Source of the DNA: Gigantopelta aegis
Lineage: Eukaryota; Mollusca; Gastropoda; Neomphalida; Peltospiridae
DNA: 64,000 nucleotides
NCBI RefSeq assembly: GCF_016097555.1
Contig: NC_054701.1
Span: 34,952,854-35,016,853 of the forward strand
Direction: 5' to 3'
In this document: in pieces, positions 1 through 13,600 of the stretch
Position numbering within the stretch: the first letter of the stretch is position 1
Layout: the number at the start of each line of letters is the position of its first letter
Notes under the pieces: generated by a model
What the model saw: the letters and a program-made list of their open reading frames with translations, nothing else
What the model was told of the DNA's origin: nothing
The model's database searches: none
Made by a program: the position numbers and the translations under genes

Positions 1-200
1 TTTAATGCTTCTGGCACTATTGTTTTTTTTTGGGGGGGGGTGGGGGGTTGTCTTCTGTACCTCATAATAAGTATTGTCTTCTGTGTAGTTTTCATAATTG
101 ATTACATACTAGTCTGAAACTATGGACCAAAGTTATTGTTGGGGTATTTTGTGTGGGGGTTTTTAATGCACATGTTTAAGCATTGTAAATGTATGTAGTT

Positions 201-1033
201 ACCGTATTTGACCGGAAATAAGCCCATGTCTTTGAATAAGCCCCCCTCTGTTTTGATAGCATTTAAGAAATTAGGCCCTCATTCGTAAATAAGCCCACCC
301 CCAACTTCATCACCTTATAAATAACACGAAATTGCAAGTTTGCTCAAAGTTCATTTACCTCCTGCAGATAATTAAACACAAATGTAACACAATATTTTAC
401 CACCAGTGAGATTTAGCAGTCTAACAATAACAGTGTGTAACATTGTTTTCAATTTCATGCCTGCAGTATTTCTCTGAAGTATCCAAGCCCAAGTATGAAC
501 TAAAAACCAATGTCTATTTTTACCACAACACTGGGTCCGCAGTTAATGCTAATTAAGCAAATACCTTATTCTGATTGGCTAAGAACAATGACCTTAGATT
601 GATAATTCTTTGTAGTGTAAGCTGGCTGCCTGTGTCAGAAACGTGTGTATACGCTATTGAGTTTGTTGTTAATTGCTGTTGTTTTAAGTCTTCTCAGCAT
701 TAAATTTTGGATGTAAATAAACAGCACTGGTAAGTAATTGTAACATAGAAGGTGTGTTTCTGATAATTAGATACTAGTAAAAAAACCCACAATTTAATTA
801 ATAAACAATTATTATTTATTATTAACAAATTAATGGAACACTAATTAATAGATGTGCTACTGAAAGTTTTTTGTTTTTTTCCTAGTTCATTTAAGTATTG
901 TTATTTATTTTAATTATTATTATTAAAAAAAAATTCAACAAAACTGGCCCCTTGTCTGGGAATAAGCCCACCCCATGCTAAGCTCACAATGAGTTGTCTT
1001 GGCCCCCTGGGCTTATTTCCGGTCAAATACGGT
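201..1033. mobile_element. MITE with ACCGTATTTG termini
   Basis: The left end at 201 reads ACCGTATTTGACCGGAAATA and the right end at 1014-1033 is its exact reverse complement, so the terminal inverted repeat runs at least 25 bp. The subterminal motif AATAAGCCC recurs near both ends (219-225, 235-245, 287-297, 960-970). No transposase reading frame is visible, so it is non-autonomous. Superfamily is uncertain; the flanks show no convincing duplication longer than 2-3 bp. Confidence 0.8.
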
Positions 1034-1300
1034 AATATGTGTAAGTCCAAAACAGGCTTTATATATTTGGCTCTGTATGTTGGTTTGAATTCTGCCAACT
1101 GATACTTTACTTTGTGTTTTTAAATATATTTACTGGGTCAATGTTTTTGCTGGTGGACATCCTCAAGTACATCATTAGCCGCATTGCAATTTAAAAATTG
1201 CTGTTTATTAATATCAGACTTATATTAGTTTCAAACCAAGTGTTTTTCAACTATGGTTAATAGGGCTTTCATTTTTGTGGATGCCACAGCAGTTGAGGTT

Positions 1301-1565
1301 GCGGACCGGCCTCGGTGCTGTCATAATTAAGCCATCGGACATGAGTCTGGTAGGTACAGGGTTCACAGCCTGGTAGCAGTTCCCACCTAGAGCGAGTTTT
1401 AACGACTCAGTGTGTAAGTGTAAGACCACTACACCTTTTTCTCTCTCACTAACCACTAACAACTAACCCACTGTCCTGGACAGATATTCCAAATAGCTGA
1501 GGTGTGTGCCCAGGAAAGCATGCTTGAACCGTATTTGGATATAAGCATGGAAATAGTTAAAGAAG
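1301..1565 (+). mobile_element. tRNA-derived SINE, degraded
   Basis: Starts with ACCGGCCTCGGTG, the same head as the intact SINE at 31799. An RNA polymerase III B-box-like region follows (CAGGGTTCACAGCC, damaged), then a body ending GGATATAAGCATGGAAAT. Its body differs from the other SINEs here, so it is a variant that shares only the head. Confidence 0.65.
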
Positions 1566-1653
1566 AAGATTGCGGGCTGTTAAATGTCAAGGGAATCGTT
1601 GCAGTAGGTTCGAATCCTGCAATTGACACTTTGTGATTTTAAATATTAAACAG

Positions 1654-4600
1654 GTATTGATGAAAGACATTGTGACCCCAGTTCCACCAGAAGAAGTCAG
1701 ACAGGTGATCAAGAAGTGTTTGGAAAATGCTGCACTTGTCAACTACACAAGAATCTCAGAATATTCAAAAATTGAAGGTACTGACACGTGCAACATTCAC
1801 TATCATGGGATTTTTTTCCCTCTCTCTTTCTTCTCTAACAATTAATATTGGTTTCTTTGACTTAAATTGTTTCAAAACATCAAACTTTGAAATACATTTG
1901 ACTGTCATCACTTTCAGTTAAAGTTTTAACTCAGATTTTGATATTTATTAATAAGCAAAACATTTATTTGGTAAGCTTTATGTAATGTATCAGAAATTTA
2001 TTATAATGCTTGATAGGTTTGAAAACATTTCTGGCTTTCAAAACAAAATAATTAGCCACAGGTTTTATCTATCTCTTTTATACACAAAATATCAGTGACA
2101 ACATTTGATGTCTTAACAATATAGGGCAATTGTTTTATGATTTTGCATATTGAAGTTATTCCAATTACCACTGTCGTGGTGGCAGTAATTAGATTTTTAA
2201 TCAGTATGTTATAGTGAATACTGATTGACTGTGGACTTTTTGTATTTGAGATAATGAAAACAACTATATAGTAGTATGTGTGAAAATACCAGACAAACTT
2301 GCTCACCACAATCTATCAGATTTGTTGTGACCTTTACTGAACAAACAAGTGTGTTTTGGCATAATTATTTTTATTGTTTCAAATATAAGGAAGTCCAGGG
2401 TCGATCAGTATTTACTGTATGAATTGAAATGTAACAGTTAAAAGATATTTTTCTTCTATTAAACTTGAAGGACGTAAAAAAGGTGAAGTTTTAAAAAGTC
2501 ATTCACTATTAGCACATTACTTTGATATTTTTCGTTCAGACACTTGTGATTATTTTTAGAATAGTCCTGTGTGTTCAGATTAGATGCATTTATTTTGTAT
2601 AAAGTTATGTAGCTTCTGCGTTTCAGTATTTTATTAAAATGGTTGTTAACAAAATACTCGTTTTTGTCTCACATTCATTATGATGGATGGGGAGTGTTTG
2701 GAATGAATTAGATCAGTATGTTTGTAAATACGTAAGCTGTAGTCCATCAATCCATTATGCATACTTTAAAATAATATTAATTAATTGGTTAACAGAGGAT
2801 GTAGTTCACAGGTAACAATCCTTGCCAGAGGTGCAGAGGGTTACAGGATCAATTACACATTATTTAGTGAAACTTTTTAACTCTTTGATTCTATGGGTGG
2901 AACTTGACACACCAAATCTTTTAATGTGCTATCCGGTTTCTGCAAAAGTTCATATAAAAATATGTTCCAATCATTACACTGGAGACAGAGTGAATGAGTA
3001 TTTTTTATTTAGTAGAAATGGAAGACATTTTCTCTTTTTTATTGCAAAATGCATCATCGGACTGATTTGTTACTATAAATTAATTTGATGGTCTCCATAA
3101 TGTTCATTGTTAAAAACTGCTAAATACTGCAAGTCATCGTGGCATAAAATTACTTGTGAGACTGATGATTACTGCTTATGGTCATTCAATTTCATCTGTT
3201 TGTAAGACACATATTGTCACTTTTTTAAATTGTAGCACTGCTGATTTTAGGTAACACTTACTGAGCACATAATTGCATAGTAACTTATGATTTATTGTTT
3301 ATTGAATGTTCACTTTTGTATTGGAACATGTTAAATTTTTTCTCCCTAACCGACACCATTATTTTATTTTATTTTTTCATTATCATTTTTGTGTACATCT
3401 TGTTTTTCGAATATAAAAAATATTGGCTGGAATTCTTCACAGTACCTATAAAGGTGTTTTTTTAAGACTTCAATAACTGCATTATATGGCAACCAATTAA
3501 GTGTTAAGCAATTATTAATTCCATATATGATTTTCCCTGGTAAAGGTGATATCTATATCCTCTAAAACATTTCCTACAATTCTTTGGCAAGTCGTCTACT
3601 TGGCTTGGGTAGTTAATTTGTTTATTTACACATTATATGGACTTTGGGGAGGGGGAGAACATGGGGTATGGGCACTGATTATATGCATTAGGCAGTACGA
3701 GTTTTATGAAAAAAGAATTGGTAAGCATTTTAAAGTGTGTATATTTTTATTGTGTCTCTGCCACTTTTTTAGGAGTTAATGGTAGGTATTGATGTAGTAA
3801 TGTTTTAGGTTCAGTTTAGAATTTTTTGTTTTGTTTAGTCCTTGCTTTCAGTGTTGTTTTTTGTGAAAAATGTGTTGTTTTACCAGATTTCTCTTTTTTT
3901 TTAATTACTAGGTATTGTAAAATATAAATAAATAAAAAATTTCAGGTGCACTTTGTGCATCATGAAACAGTTATACCAAGCAAATATACTATGGTTAAAA
4001 ATATCTAGGTACATATCAAAGTGTTATGTCCCACTAGAACGTCAAGTGGGATGTTACATGTCAACATCATACAACTGGTGCATTACGACAACACCAGAAT
4101 GTTAATCAGTTGAGTTTAGTGATATAAATTGAAATCGATTAATGGTATTAAAATTCGCTATAATTTTTTCGGTACATAAACATGATTCAAAATGGAAGCT
4201 CATTTAATATTCTATAAAACCATTTATTTTTTAGTAAAGTTAAGTTTATGATATTTATCGTGGAATCGACTTTAGTTTCTCTAATAGTTTGAAATATTGG
4301 TCCCTGCAAAATTCTCTACCACCCCAGTGCAGCCTCAAGCCCAGAGCATCTAGTTCTAGGACCTAGATCATAGTTGCCTTTATGAACCAAGCCTTTCCCT
4401 TACTATGACATTGAACTCCCAGCAAATTACATAATTATATACCTGCATCATAGATTGAATTACCTTCAGGTTACTGCTTTGCTTACTGTTAACCCTACAT
4501 TCATTATGATTTATGAAAGTTACAAATCACTCGAAATGCTTCTTCTGTAATCAGCATATATATATATTGGAGAAAAACTGTATACAATGAAACCTTGCTA

Positions 4601-7600
4601 ATCTGTCCCACTGCCTAGCCATTTCAGAGATGTTGGTGTCTTTAGTATACAAACCAAAGAAGCAAATTTGAGATCACTTTTTTTTCACAGCAGTTGTTTT
4701 CATTTGTGACTAACTAGATTTAGAAGCAGAATATCCAAATTAATGAGTAAATTTCCAACACTGAAGTTTAGTGTTTTAATCTTAATGTCCATAAGGTAAC
4801 ATTTCTGATCAACTGCAGTCAGCAAACAAGGTTTCACTGTTCACATTTGTTCAGAAGGATGGTTTTAGTTCAAACCGGGCTGACATGATAGTCAAAATAT
4901 ATTGGTGATTTAGAGACTTCTAGTAAACTGCCGAATGAATAATTTAAAAATATGTTTGTGAAGAGTTAGATTGTGTAAGATTAAAGCACAAATGATATGA
5001 ACAGTTTGTTACAGTATTTTAACAGTAAACTGCTAGAGTATAGTGTAATTGACATGTTTTTATTTTATAATTATTATTTTTTCAAATTAAAAATGAGTTA
5101 AATGTGACAGAAGCACAATTTTTATTCATCAAGTTCTATAATGCATGTTTCTTAAGGCAACGACAATTAATTCTTCATCTGTTTTTCATGTGTATTGGTT
5201 TTATTAATTTTTAATTTATTAAAAAAAGCTCAGGATCATTTATAATAGTAGTTTTTGTGGTTATTCTGTAATAATTACGGTAATACTTACAATTAATTTT
5301 CTTTTGTACCTCCAAACAGAACAAATGATTGTACATAATTTAATCCTTTGGTAATGCTAGGCTAAATATGTTCGCCTACATATGTTAATTTAGTCCTGAC
5401 TTTATTCTTTATTCTGTAAGGCCTTGTTTCCAGCCCAAACTTCTTACAATGAACAAAACTGTTTTACTGTTTACAAGTTAATGTGAATTCCTTTTTTTTT
5501 TTTTAAATATGTATTAAGCAGATTCATGAATGTTTTGTTTGAGATGTGTGCATTATTATTATTATTAAGGAAATGTTATAATGTACAAAAATACTACTAA
5601 TAATTATGTTTATATAACACCGAAATTGTTATTACTAACACATTATAAATAAATGAATATATTATTTTATATTGTGTCCACTTCGATTTTTGTTATAAAA
5701 CTTCGATTTATTTTGTTGATTTTTTAAAGTGGTGTTAAAATATAATACTTCAAAAAATTAATCCTATTTAAAACGGGAAAGAGGGGCGGGTGTCTAGGCA
5801 GAAATATCATGTTAGCAAGTTGTCTACATTGCCGTTTAGATGCTCTTGCTGAGGACGTACCACCCAAGAAGAAGCTGGAAGATATTATGCACCTCACAGA
5901 ACTATGCATCGAGGTTCTACAGCAGAACGAAGAACACCATGCAGAGGTTTGTGTTTAACATGTATACATTAATATTCATTCAATCATCATCATCAGGTGT
6001 TGGCTATTTTCTTTGGTATGGGTTGTTCAACATGTATACATTAACATTCAATCATCATCATCAGGTGTTGGCCTTTTTCTTTTGTATGGGTTGTTTAACA
6101 TGTATACATTAACATTCAATCCACATCATTATACATTAACATTCAGTCATCATCATCAAGTGTTGGCCTTTTTCTTTGGTATGTGTTGTTCAACATGTAT
6201 ACATTAATATTAAATCATCATCAGGTGTTGGCCTGTTTTTTGTATGGGTTGTTTAACATGTATACATTAACATTCAATCATCATCAGGTGTTGGCCTTTT
6301 TATTTTGAATGGGTTGTGTAACATGTATACATTAACATTCATTCATTCATTCATCATCAGGTGTTGGCCTTTTTCGTTGGAATGGGTACATGATGATGTA
6401 TGTGACAAATATTTTTGATGCAATTATGTATGTCAAAATATGTTCATAAACTTTTGATTTTAGTCATTTGATAAAACAAAGTTAATTTATATTTTATTCA
6501 TTTTGTAAATCATGACTGCTTGTTGGTGACAAAATAAGTTTGTCCATCAAGCTATAATGAGTTTTTAAAATTAATCTGTTTTATTTTTAAATTTAGATCT
6601 TCATGTAAAACATTTTTTGCATTAAAATATATACATCATCAGATATAGGGAAAGTATTTTGGATCACAAATGTTATTGTTATTAGTTGAGTATCATTAAA
6701 CTTTGCTTGGCAATACACCCCAAAAGTTTGTGGAATGTGTATCTGAATATCTGTTTCGTGAATTTTGTGCTTCGCAGTTTACCTTTGATGGCAGTCATAC
6801 TGAAACTTGTCTTTGAAAAAAACAAAAGATCATCCAATACTATTTTCTGTTAATTTTCTAAGAAACCCAACTCTCATGTCACATTATTTAACTTGTGGAT
6901 GTAATTCTGAGCTGAAATGACAAGTTTTTGTAAAACTGCAAAAAGTTTGCTGTTGTGGCAAGCTTCCTGTCTAGTGCAGTCTGATTTGGTGTTGGAACGC
7001 AATGTGAAACCAACCATGTGCATAAGTTGCATGGGTTAATATACACAACTAAGGTCAGTTGAGTGTATTTTGCACTTTGGTTATTAATTTATCTCATAGT
7101 TGATTAAAAACAAAATATATAGTAGACTGCTGGTTATGTGATGGTTCATGTTTTGCATAGGGGCCCCTTTTTGCTCACATGCAAAGCATAATGTGAAACC
7201 GTAGAATGACATTTTTCTTTTGCCATCGATTCATCAATCTTTGTAAAACCTTACTTAAAGTCAGGTTAACATTCCTATGTAATCATATTTCCACTTTTGT
7301 CTTTATCTCTGTGTTTAAAAATAACATTCTCTTAAAGGTTAAGGTTTGGGGGGGGGGGGCTTTCATTATTCCCTTTTGTAATAAATGTTTTGGGGAGGGG
7401 GATTTTTTATATATTTTTTTAATTAGATATTTAATGAAAGTCAAAAATATGGAAGGCTTTGCATAAAGTTATAGAGAGATGGTTTTTTGTTGAGACTAAT
7501 GTTAACAGTAATGTTCTTAAATGCTCAACAATAAAAAAAAAGATATGCAAACTAAAATGGGTTATGCAAATGGTTTTTTACATAATGCTATTTCAAGTTA

Positions 7601-10600
7601 TGCGATTTTAAAATTTGTGATGGCCTGTATTCAGTACATAACATTCTTAAATGTGTTATGCAAATATATTTTTTACATAACCTTATTTCAAGTTATGCAG
7701 TTTTAGAATTTGTGATGGCCTATATTCAGTACATAATATTCTTAAATGGGTTATGCAGATGTTTGGCAGAGTTCGACAAATCCGCTAGCCCGACGCCCGT
7801 GGCTAGTGGTTTTTAAGTTCGGGCTAGTGAGAAACGCAAAACCACTAGCCCCTGCGGGCTAGTGGTTTCCCCCCTCCTCTCGTCATCGCTCAATCGTTTT
7901 TTTTTCTTTCTTTCTTTCTTTTTCTCTCGGCTGAAATTTCGTTTAATAAATTTGATTGTGACGTTTGTCATCGAATAATATCAACGCAATCAGTATATAA
8001 TAATAATAATCCACTTGAGCTAGGTCTGCAAACTGCAGTAACATGCTATCTCTACATCGTCACAGTTACAGCATGTATTGTTTACCTTTCCCTTTCAAGT
8101 TTCTGGCACAGGAAATAAAGTCTAATGACATGCGTGTTTTGATTGGTTAGACACGTCACGTGGTAGTTAATCTCGCACATATGTTTTAGGCTAAGAACTT
8201 GGAAATCACCAATCGCGACGACAGGTTAATCTCGATCAAGTAAACCCCAGCCATGCTTTGAATTTCAGTGTTTGTTTTATTTACCTATTGTTTTCTAATT
8301 TAACACTTTGCTAACCTTTGGTTATCGGCAATCAGGAAAACAATTTACTTTAATGGTAACCGCATATGCAATGACTCGGCTTGGCCTTTTACATGTAGCG
8401 GTTTGGATAATACGTCACAGCTGCCGATACAAGATAATACCTTTTTTGTTCATCAATTAACAACGGATTAGATGTCGCCGTTATATTCTTTTGATATCAG
8501 TCTGACACGGGATAATGCCCTGTATTTGGCATCACCGTTCCTGGCGACATAAATAGTAGGCCCTAAATATATAACCAACTACCAAATACACTGAACCATC
8601 TATTACCGTGTGTCACACTGTCGTACCCTCATTTAAATTTAATTATTTTGATAGTGTGTTTAGATACCAACCAAAAGTTTGCTCAATTATTTTTCCCTGG
8701 GGGAAGGGCAAAAACGAAAACGGGACAATGACGATGGATCATACTTGACAAAAAACAAAACGTACGACACGACAAAAAAATGAAAGTTACAACATGATTT
8801 AAGTGTTTGTTTTATTTTACTGTTATACTCGTAAATGTGTAATGTTACAAAAATTATATAAAAATCCAGTTATAATTGATCAGGAATTTGGGCTAGTGCT
8901 TTATCTTGGTGGGCTAGTGGTTTTCACAAACCCACTAGCCTTGTGGCTAGTGACTTTTCTAAATATTTGTCATACTCTGTGTTTGGGTGGGTTTTTTTTA
9001 CCTAACCCTATTTCAGTACCTAACATTCTAGTCATCATGGCTTTGTCTGTTATCTGTTTTACTAAAAGTAAAAGTAAAGTTTGTTTTATTTCACGACGCC
9101 GCTAGAGCACATTGATTTTTTATCTTATCATCGGCTATTGGACGTCAAACATATGGTCATTCTGACACTGTTTTTAGAGGAAACCTGCTGTCGCCACATA
9201 TGCTACTCTTTTTACGACAGGCAGCAAGGGATCTTTTATTTGTGCTTCCCACAGGCAGGATAGCACAAACCATGGCCTTTGTTGAACCAGTTATGGATCA
9301 CTGGTCGGTGCAAGTGGTTTACACCTACCCATTGAGCCCTGCGGAGCACTCACTCAGGGTTTGGAGTCGGTATCTCGATTAAAAATCCCATTCCTCGACT
9401 GGGATCCGAACCCAGTACCTACCAGCCTGTAGACCGATGGCTTGCCACAACGCCACCGAGGCCGGTCCTGTTTTACTAATGATCATGGCTCATATCACAT
9501 TAACTTGTGATGTCTTATGCAAGTTATTTAAAGAAATGTACATAAATACATATGCATAAAGTATGTACATAAAGTGTTCTTTATGTCGGGTTCATGATTT
9601 TACCTCCATCTCATTTTACTCTAGAATGATTCACTTTTGTAGAAAAAAATAGTTTATAAAATATTAATTCCAGTTTTTTTGCATTTAAAATATATGGTGC
9701 AGTTGTTTAACTTGATATTCTTGAATAAATGTATATAATTTTAAATTGTTGTCTGATTACTGAAATCAGCTGAAGTTAATCTAATTATTATGCTCTGGTT
9801 GTAAAAAGTGCATTCTACTCAACTGACCTTTGATACTACATATTTGCACACGATACTTTTCTTAATAAGATCTCATGTTTTGTGGGTTATCATTACAGTG
9901 ACGTTATACTTGTGAATTGTGATCAGCTTATGTAATGACTGTTAAGTAATCGTTTTATGTTTATAAAAAATTAATTAATATGAATTTTGTTCCCTTTTAC
10001 TTTTACATTTTGATCAGGCTAATAAATAGAACATTTTGAGGGTACTGGGTTTTTTCTTCTGCAATAGAAGATACATAAGTACCATTAACTAAAATATATA
10101 TATATATATTTTATTTTTTTTAAATTATTTTATTTATTTTTATGGGCTTTTTTAATCAGCAGTTGACAATGCTAAAATAATATATACTTGTATTAATCTT
10201 GTTTTATACTAAATGCAGTGTAACCGTATGTAAACCTTAAACAGCCTTAGATATAGTCTTAAAATTGGTATTGGTTGTCATCTTGTATAGTACAGATTGA
10301 CGTCTTTTTATACTGGCTACTTAACACTGATTTCTGCTAAATCTTTGTTTGTTATACAAGATAAATAAATAGCCTTTATTAGTCCCCTATCAATCCAAAT
10401 GGAGGGGACTATAGGTTTCATCTATGTCCTTCTGCCTGTCTATATGTCTGTCTTTTCATCTGTCTGTTTGTCTGTCCATCTGTGTCCAATGCAGTCTTCC
10501 GGATCTTTTTCTTCACAATGCCTTGAGATATTAAGGTGAAATTTTGTGTATAGCTTTATCATGTAGTGTTACAAATCAAGTTTAGCTTTCATGGCAATTT

Positions 10601-13600
10601 ACCTAATTTTTATAGAGTTATGACCCTTGAATTTAGAAAATAAGACAATTTGTTGGGCCCAGTAGGGGACATGTATTGCTTTAGCAGTACTTTCAGAATG
10701 CTTGTTCGAACTAAAAAATAAACCAATTGGAAGGTTGGGAGTGGCGTAAAAGGAGAATTATAGAATTAATGTTAGTGTGTACAAACTACCATGTGACTAT
10801 AAGTAAATACAGTAATACTGTTGCCTAGGAATGTTTGAAATCATTGTCAGTAGCCATATTAAGATGTCTAAACTGAGAGTATGGAGGTAAATAATGTTAA
10901 TGAAATAGCATTAACAACATTAAAGCTAGATGCAAAGTGTTTTTAAACTGCTGTCACATTCACACCAAATAACTGTAATGGCAGCCAAGCCAGACTGCAC
11001 ATTGACTGTTGAGGTCTGTTCTACAGATATTGGTAATTACCACAACCCAATAACTGTTCTTTCAAACTGCATGATCAAAATATTAATTTGCTGTTGTGCT
11101 TTTTATCTTCTTCTGCTGTAGGCATTTCGATCGGTGAGTGACCCATTCTGCGAGTGCAACAACACACATCTTGTTACATTGTCACCAACAATTTGCTTGC
11201 TATTTTCATTTTCCTATTTTTCAAGCAATGCTTGAATGACAAATAGAATAGATGAGAACTCATAGGATTTGTTACTGTATTGACTCACAAAATAGATTAA
11301 AATTCACTTTCCTTTTTGCAAATAGATTATTAGTAACACACATCTTTATACAACTGATTTATATATTTTTAACTTTTCGTTTAGCTTGTAGGTTTAGATA
11401 TTTTATAGCAGTTATGCATGATATTTATAAAATATTGTCATACATTGTTCTGATTTTAAAACTAAATATATTGTTAACATACTTATTGTCTCAAAATAGA
11501 GTACAGTATATATATTAAATCTTAAATCAATACAAGTTTATATCTTTTTAAGATTACTGACTGTAAACTGCTCATTATATTTATACATCTTTCAGACTGC
11601 TTGAGTATGTGATTTGCATGAAAGCAATTTTCAAACTACTTTCAAAATTATGATTTAATGCTCTTTTTTTTTTCCTTCACACTTTTCTATTCTCATGACT
11701 TTTTTCATGAATTGTTTTAATTATCACACAATTAATTATCAGTTAATTAATAAAAATTATTTCTGTGCAGCAAAAAAAAAAATAAAATAAAAATGTTAAA
11801 AGACTTAATAGTGACAAGATGTGTGTCAGTTTCTTGTTACATAACCTTGCTTCAGTGTTTACTAAATTGACACCTTTCTGTTAATTTTTTTCTTTCCCGA
11901 GTTTTTCCTTGCAAGACTTCATGCAGTTGATTTTGTTTCAGTCTTCAGTTGGTTTTTATCACCCTTATTTACAAAATCAACATTTTCATAGTTTATCATC
12001 AACTCTTACATCATCTCAGTGTGATTTCTAATGTCTGAGTTATATTTTCCGCACAGTTTTCATAACATAACATTGCCGTATCATCTGTTTTTAACTAGAT
12101 GTGTAACCTTGAAGTTAATTACTAAATTGAATACATAGTTTTGGCTTTTCATCTAATTCGTCTACCGGGTAATAATTGTTTTGTGTTATGAGGGATACTT
12201 TCTTTTTAACATTTTACAGTGACATTTCATTACGATAATCGTTAAGAGCCAGATTGTTTGTGTAATGTATAATTTAAAAGGTATCTTGTTTTAACTATGC
12301 TGTTTACTGTAGGCATTTGCCTGGTTTAGCGACTTGCTCGTACAGCATGCCGAGATATTTTGGTCCCTGTTTGGTGTGGACATGAATGCAGTTCTTGATG
12401 CCCAGCCACCTGACACCTGGGATAGTTTTCCACTCTTCCAGCTGCTCAATGATTATCTCAGAACAGATGGTACGTCTTTCATAGACTATAGTCCGTCCTA
12501 TAGTGAAAGCCTTTTTTTTCTTACTATGGAATTTACTATAAGTTATTTATTATTTAGCTTTTTGTTTTCGAAATTGCACACAAAAATGGTTTTTTTTTTT
12601 TTTTTTCAAAAACACTTTTACTCTTCTTCTTAAATCAAACCAAAATGAAATATAGGGCTAGTACTGGGTGGCTTTATTTGTTCGGTAAAAAATTGTGTCA
12701 ATCTTCAATTTCTTTCGCCAATCTAAATATGTATTCGCCAATCTAAATATGTATTCGCCAATTACATTTTGGCATTTCAGTCCAAATATCTAGTTTTTAA
12801 TCTTGTTCCTTATGATATTTATATAGTACATGCTAAAATGTACTTACTATTCAGTTTACATCTTGTATGACATTGTTTTAGGGGATCTATTTTTTACTAA
12901 TCTAATAGTAATAATGAAATGCTGCTGATGTCTATAGGGCTGGCCATAGCCCAGTGGTAAAGTGCTCGTATGATGTGTGGTCAGTCTAGTGTCGATCCCC
13001 GTCGATGGATTCATTGATAGTCAGTGCACCACAAGTGGTATATATCACAAAAGAGCAGTTTTACTTTTTGTATGCATCAGATAATGATATAAATTGTATG
13101 TTTTTCTGTAATTTGAAAGAAGCAAGTGAAATTTGATCCAATATATATGTTCCCCAAAAAGATTCACTGGACTAAGATATACACTACATATATTTTTGCA
13201 CCACAAGTGTGAAATGGTAAGGATCGGTATATAATGTTTACATATTTAATAACCTAACAAGTTATATCATTCAATATCTTTCGAGATATGTGTGTAAAAT
13301 GCTGGAATAAATGTAGTCCAGAACAGGACCCAATGCCCTTTTGTTTTTATTACAATTTTTTTTTAAATATGATGAGACATCAGAATAATTTTAAAATGAC
13401 AAAAGGAGTTTATAAATGTCCAGTTATGGAGACGTTCAACAATTACATAACGTAGGATCTGACTTTTTTTTTTTTACTCTGCCCCATTACGTTTTGTAAT
13501 GCTGACAATACTCAACCCTCTAAAGTTATGTAACAATTGTCTCCCACCCACTTCCTTCTTTTCTTGTCACTAACATTAATTTTATCAACATTATAAATTT

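Larger units (their letters stand above)
1..1653 (+). other. CADPS intron (upstream of first visible exon)
   Basis: No exon was recognised before 1654. The stretch holds a G-run (about 33-48), an 833 bp MITE (201-1033) and a degraded SINE (about 1301-1565). The acceptor at 1652-1653 (AG) starts the first visible CADPS exon in frame with GTA TTG ATG AAA. Confidence 0.7.

Noticed and set aside
5948..6385. CRISPR-like regular repeats
   Set aside because: Units are adjacent without unique spacers and vary in length, and the genome is eukaryotic: it is a minisatellite.
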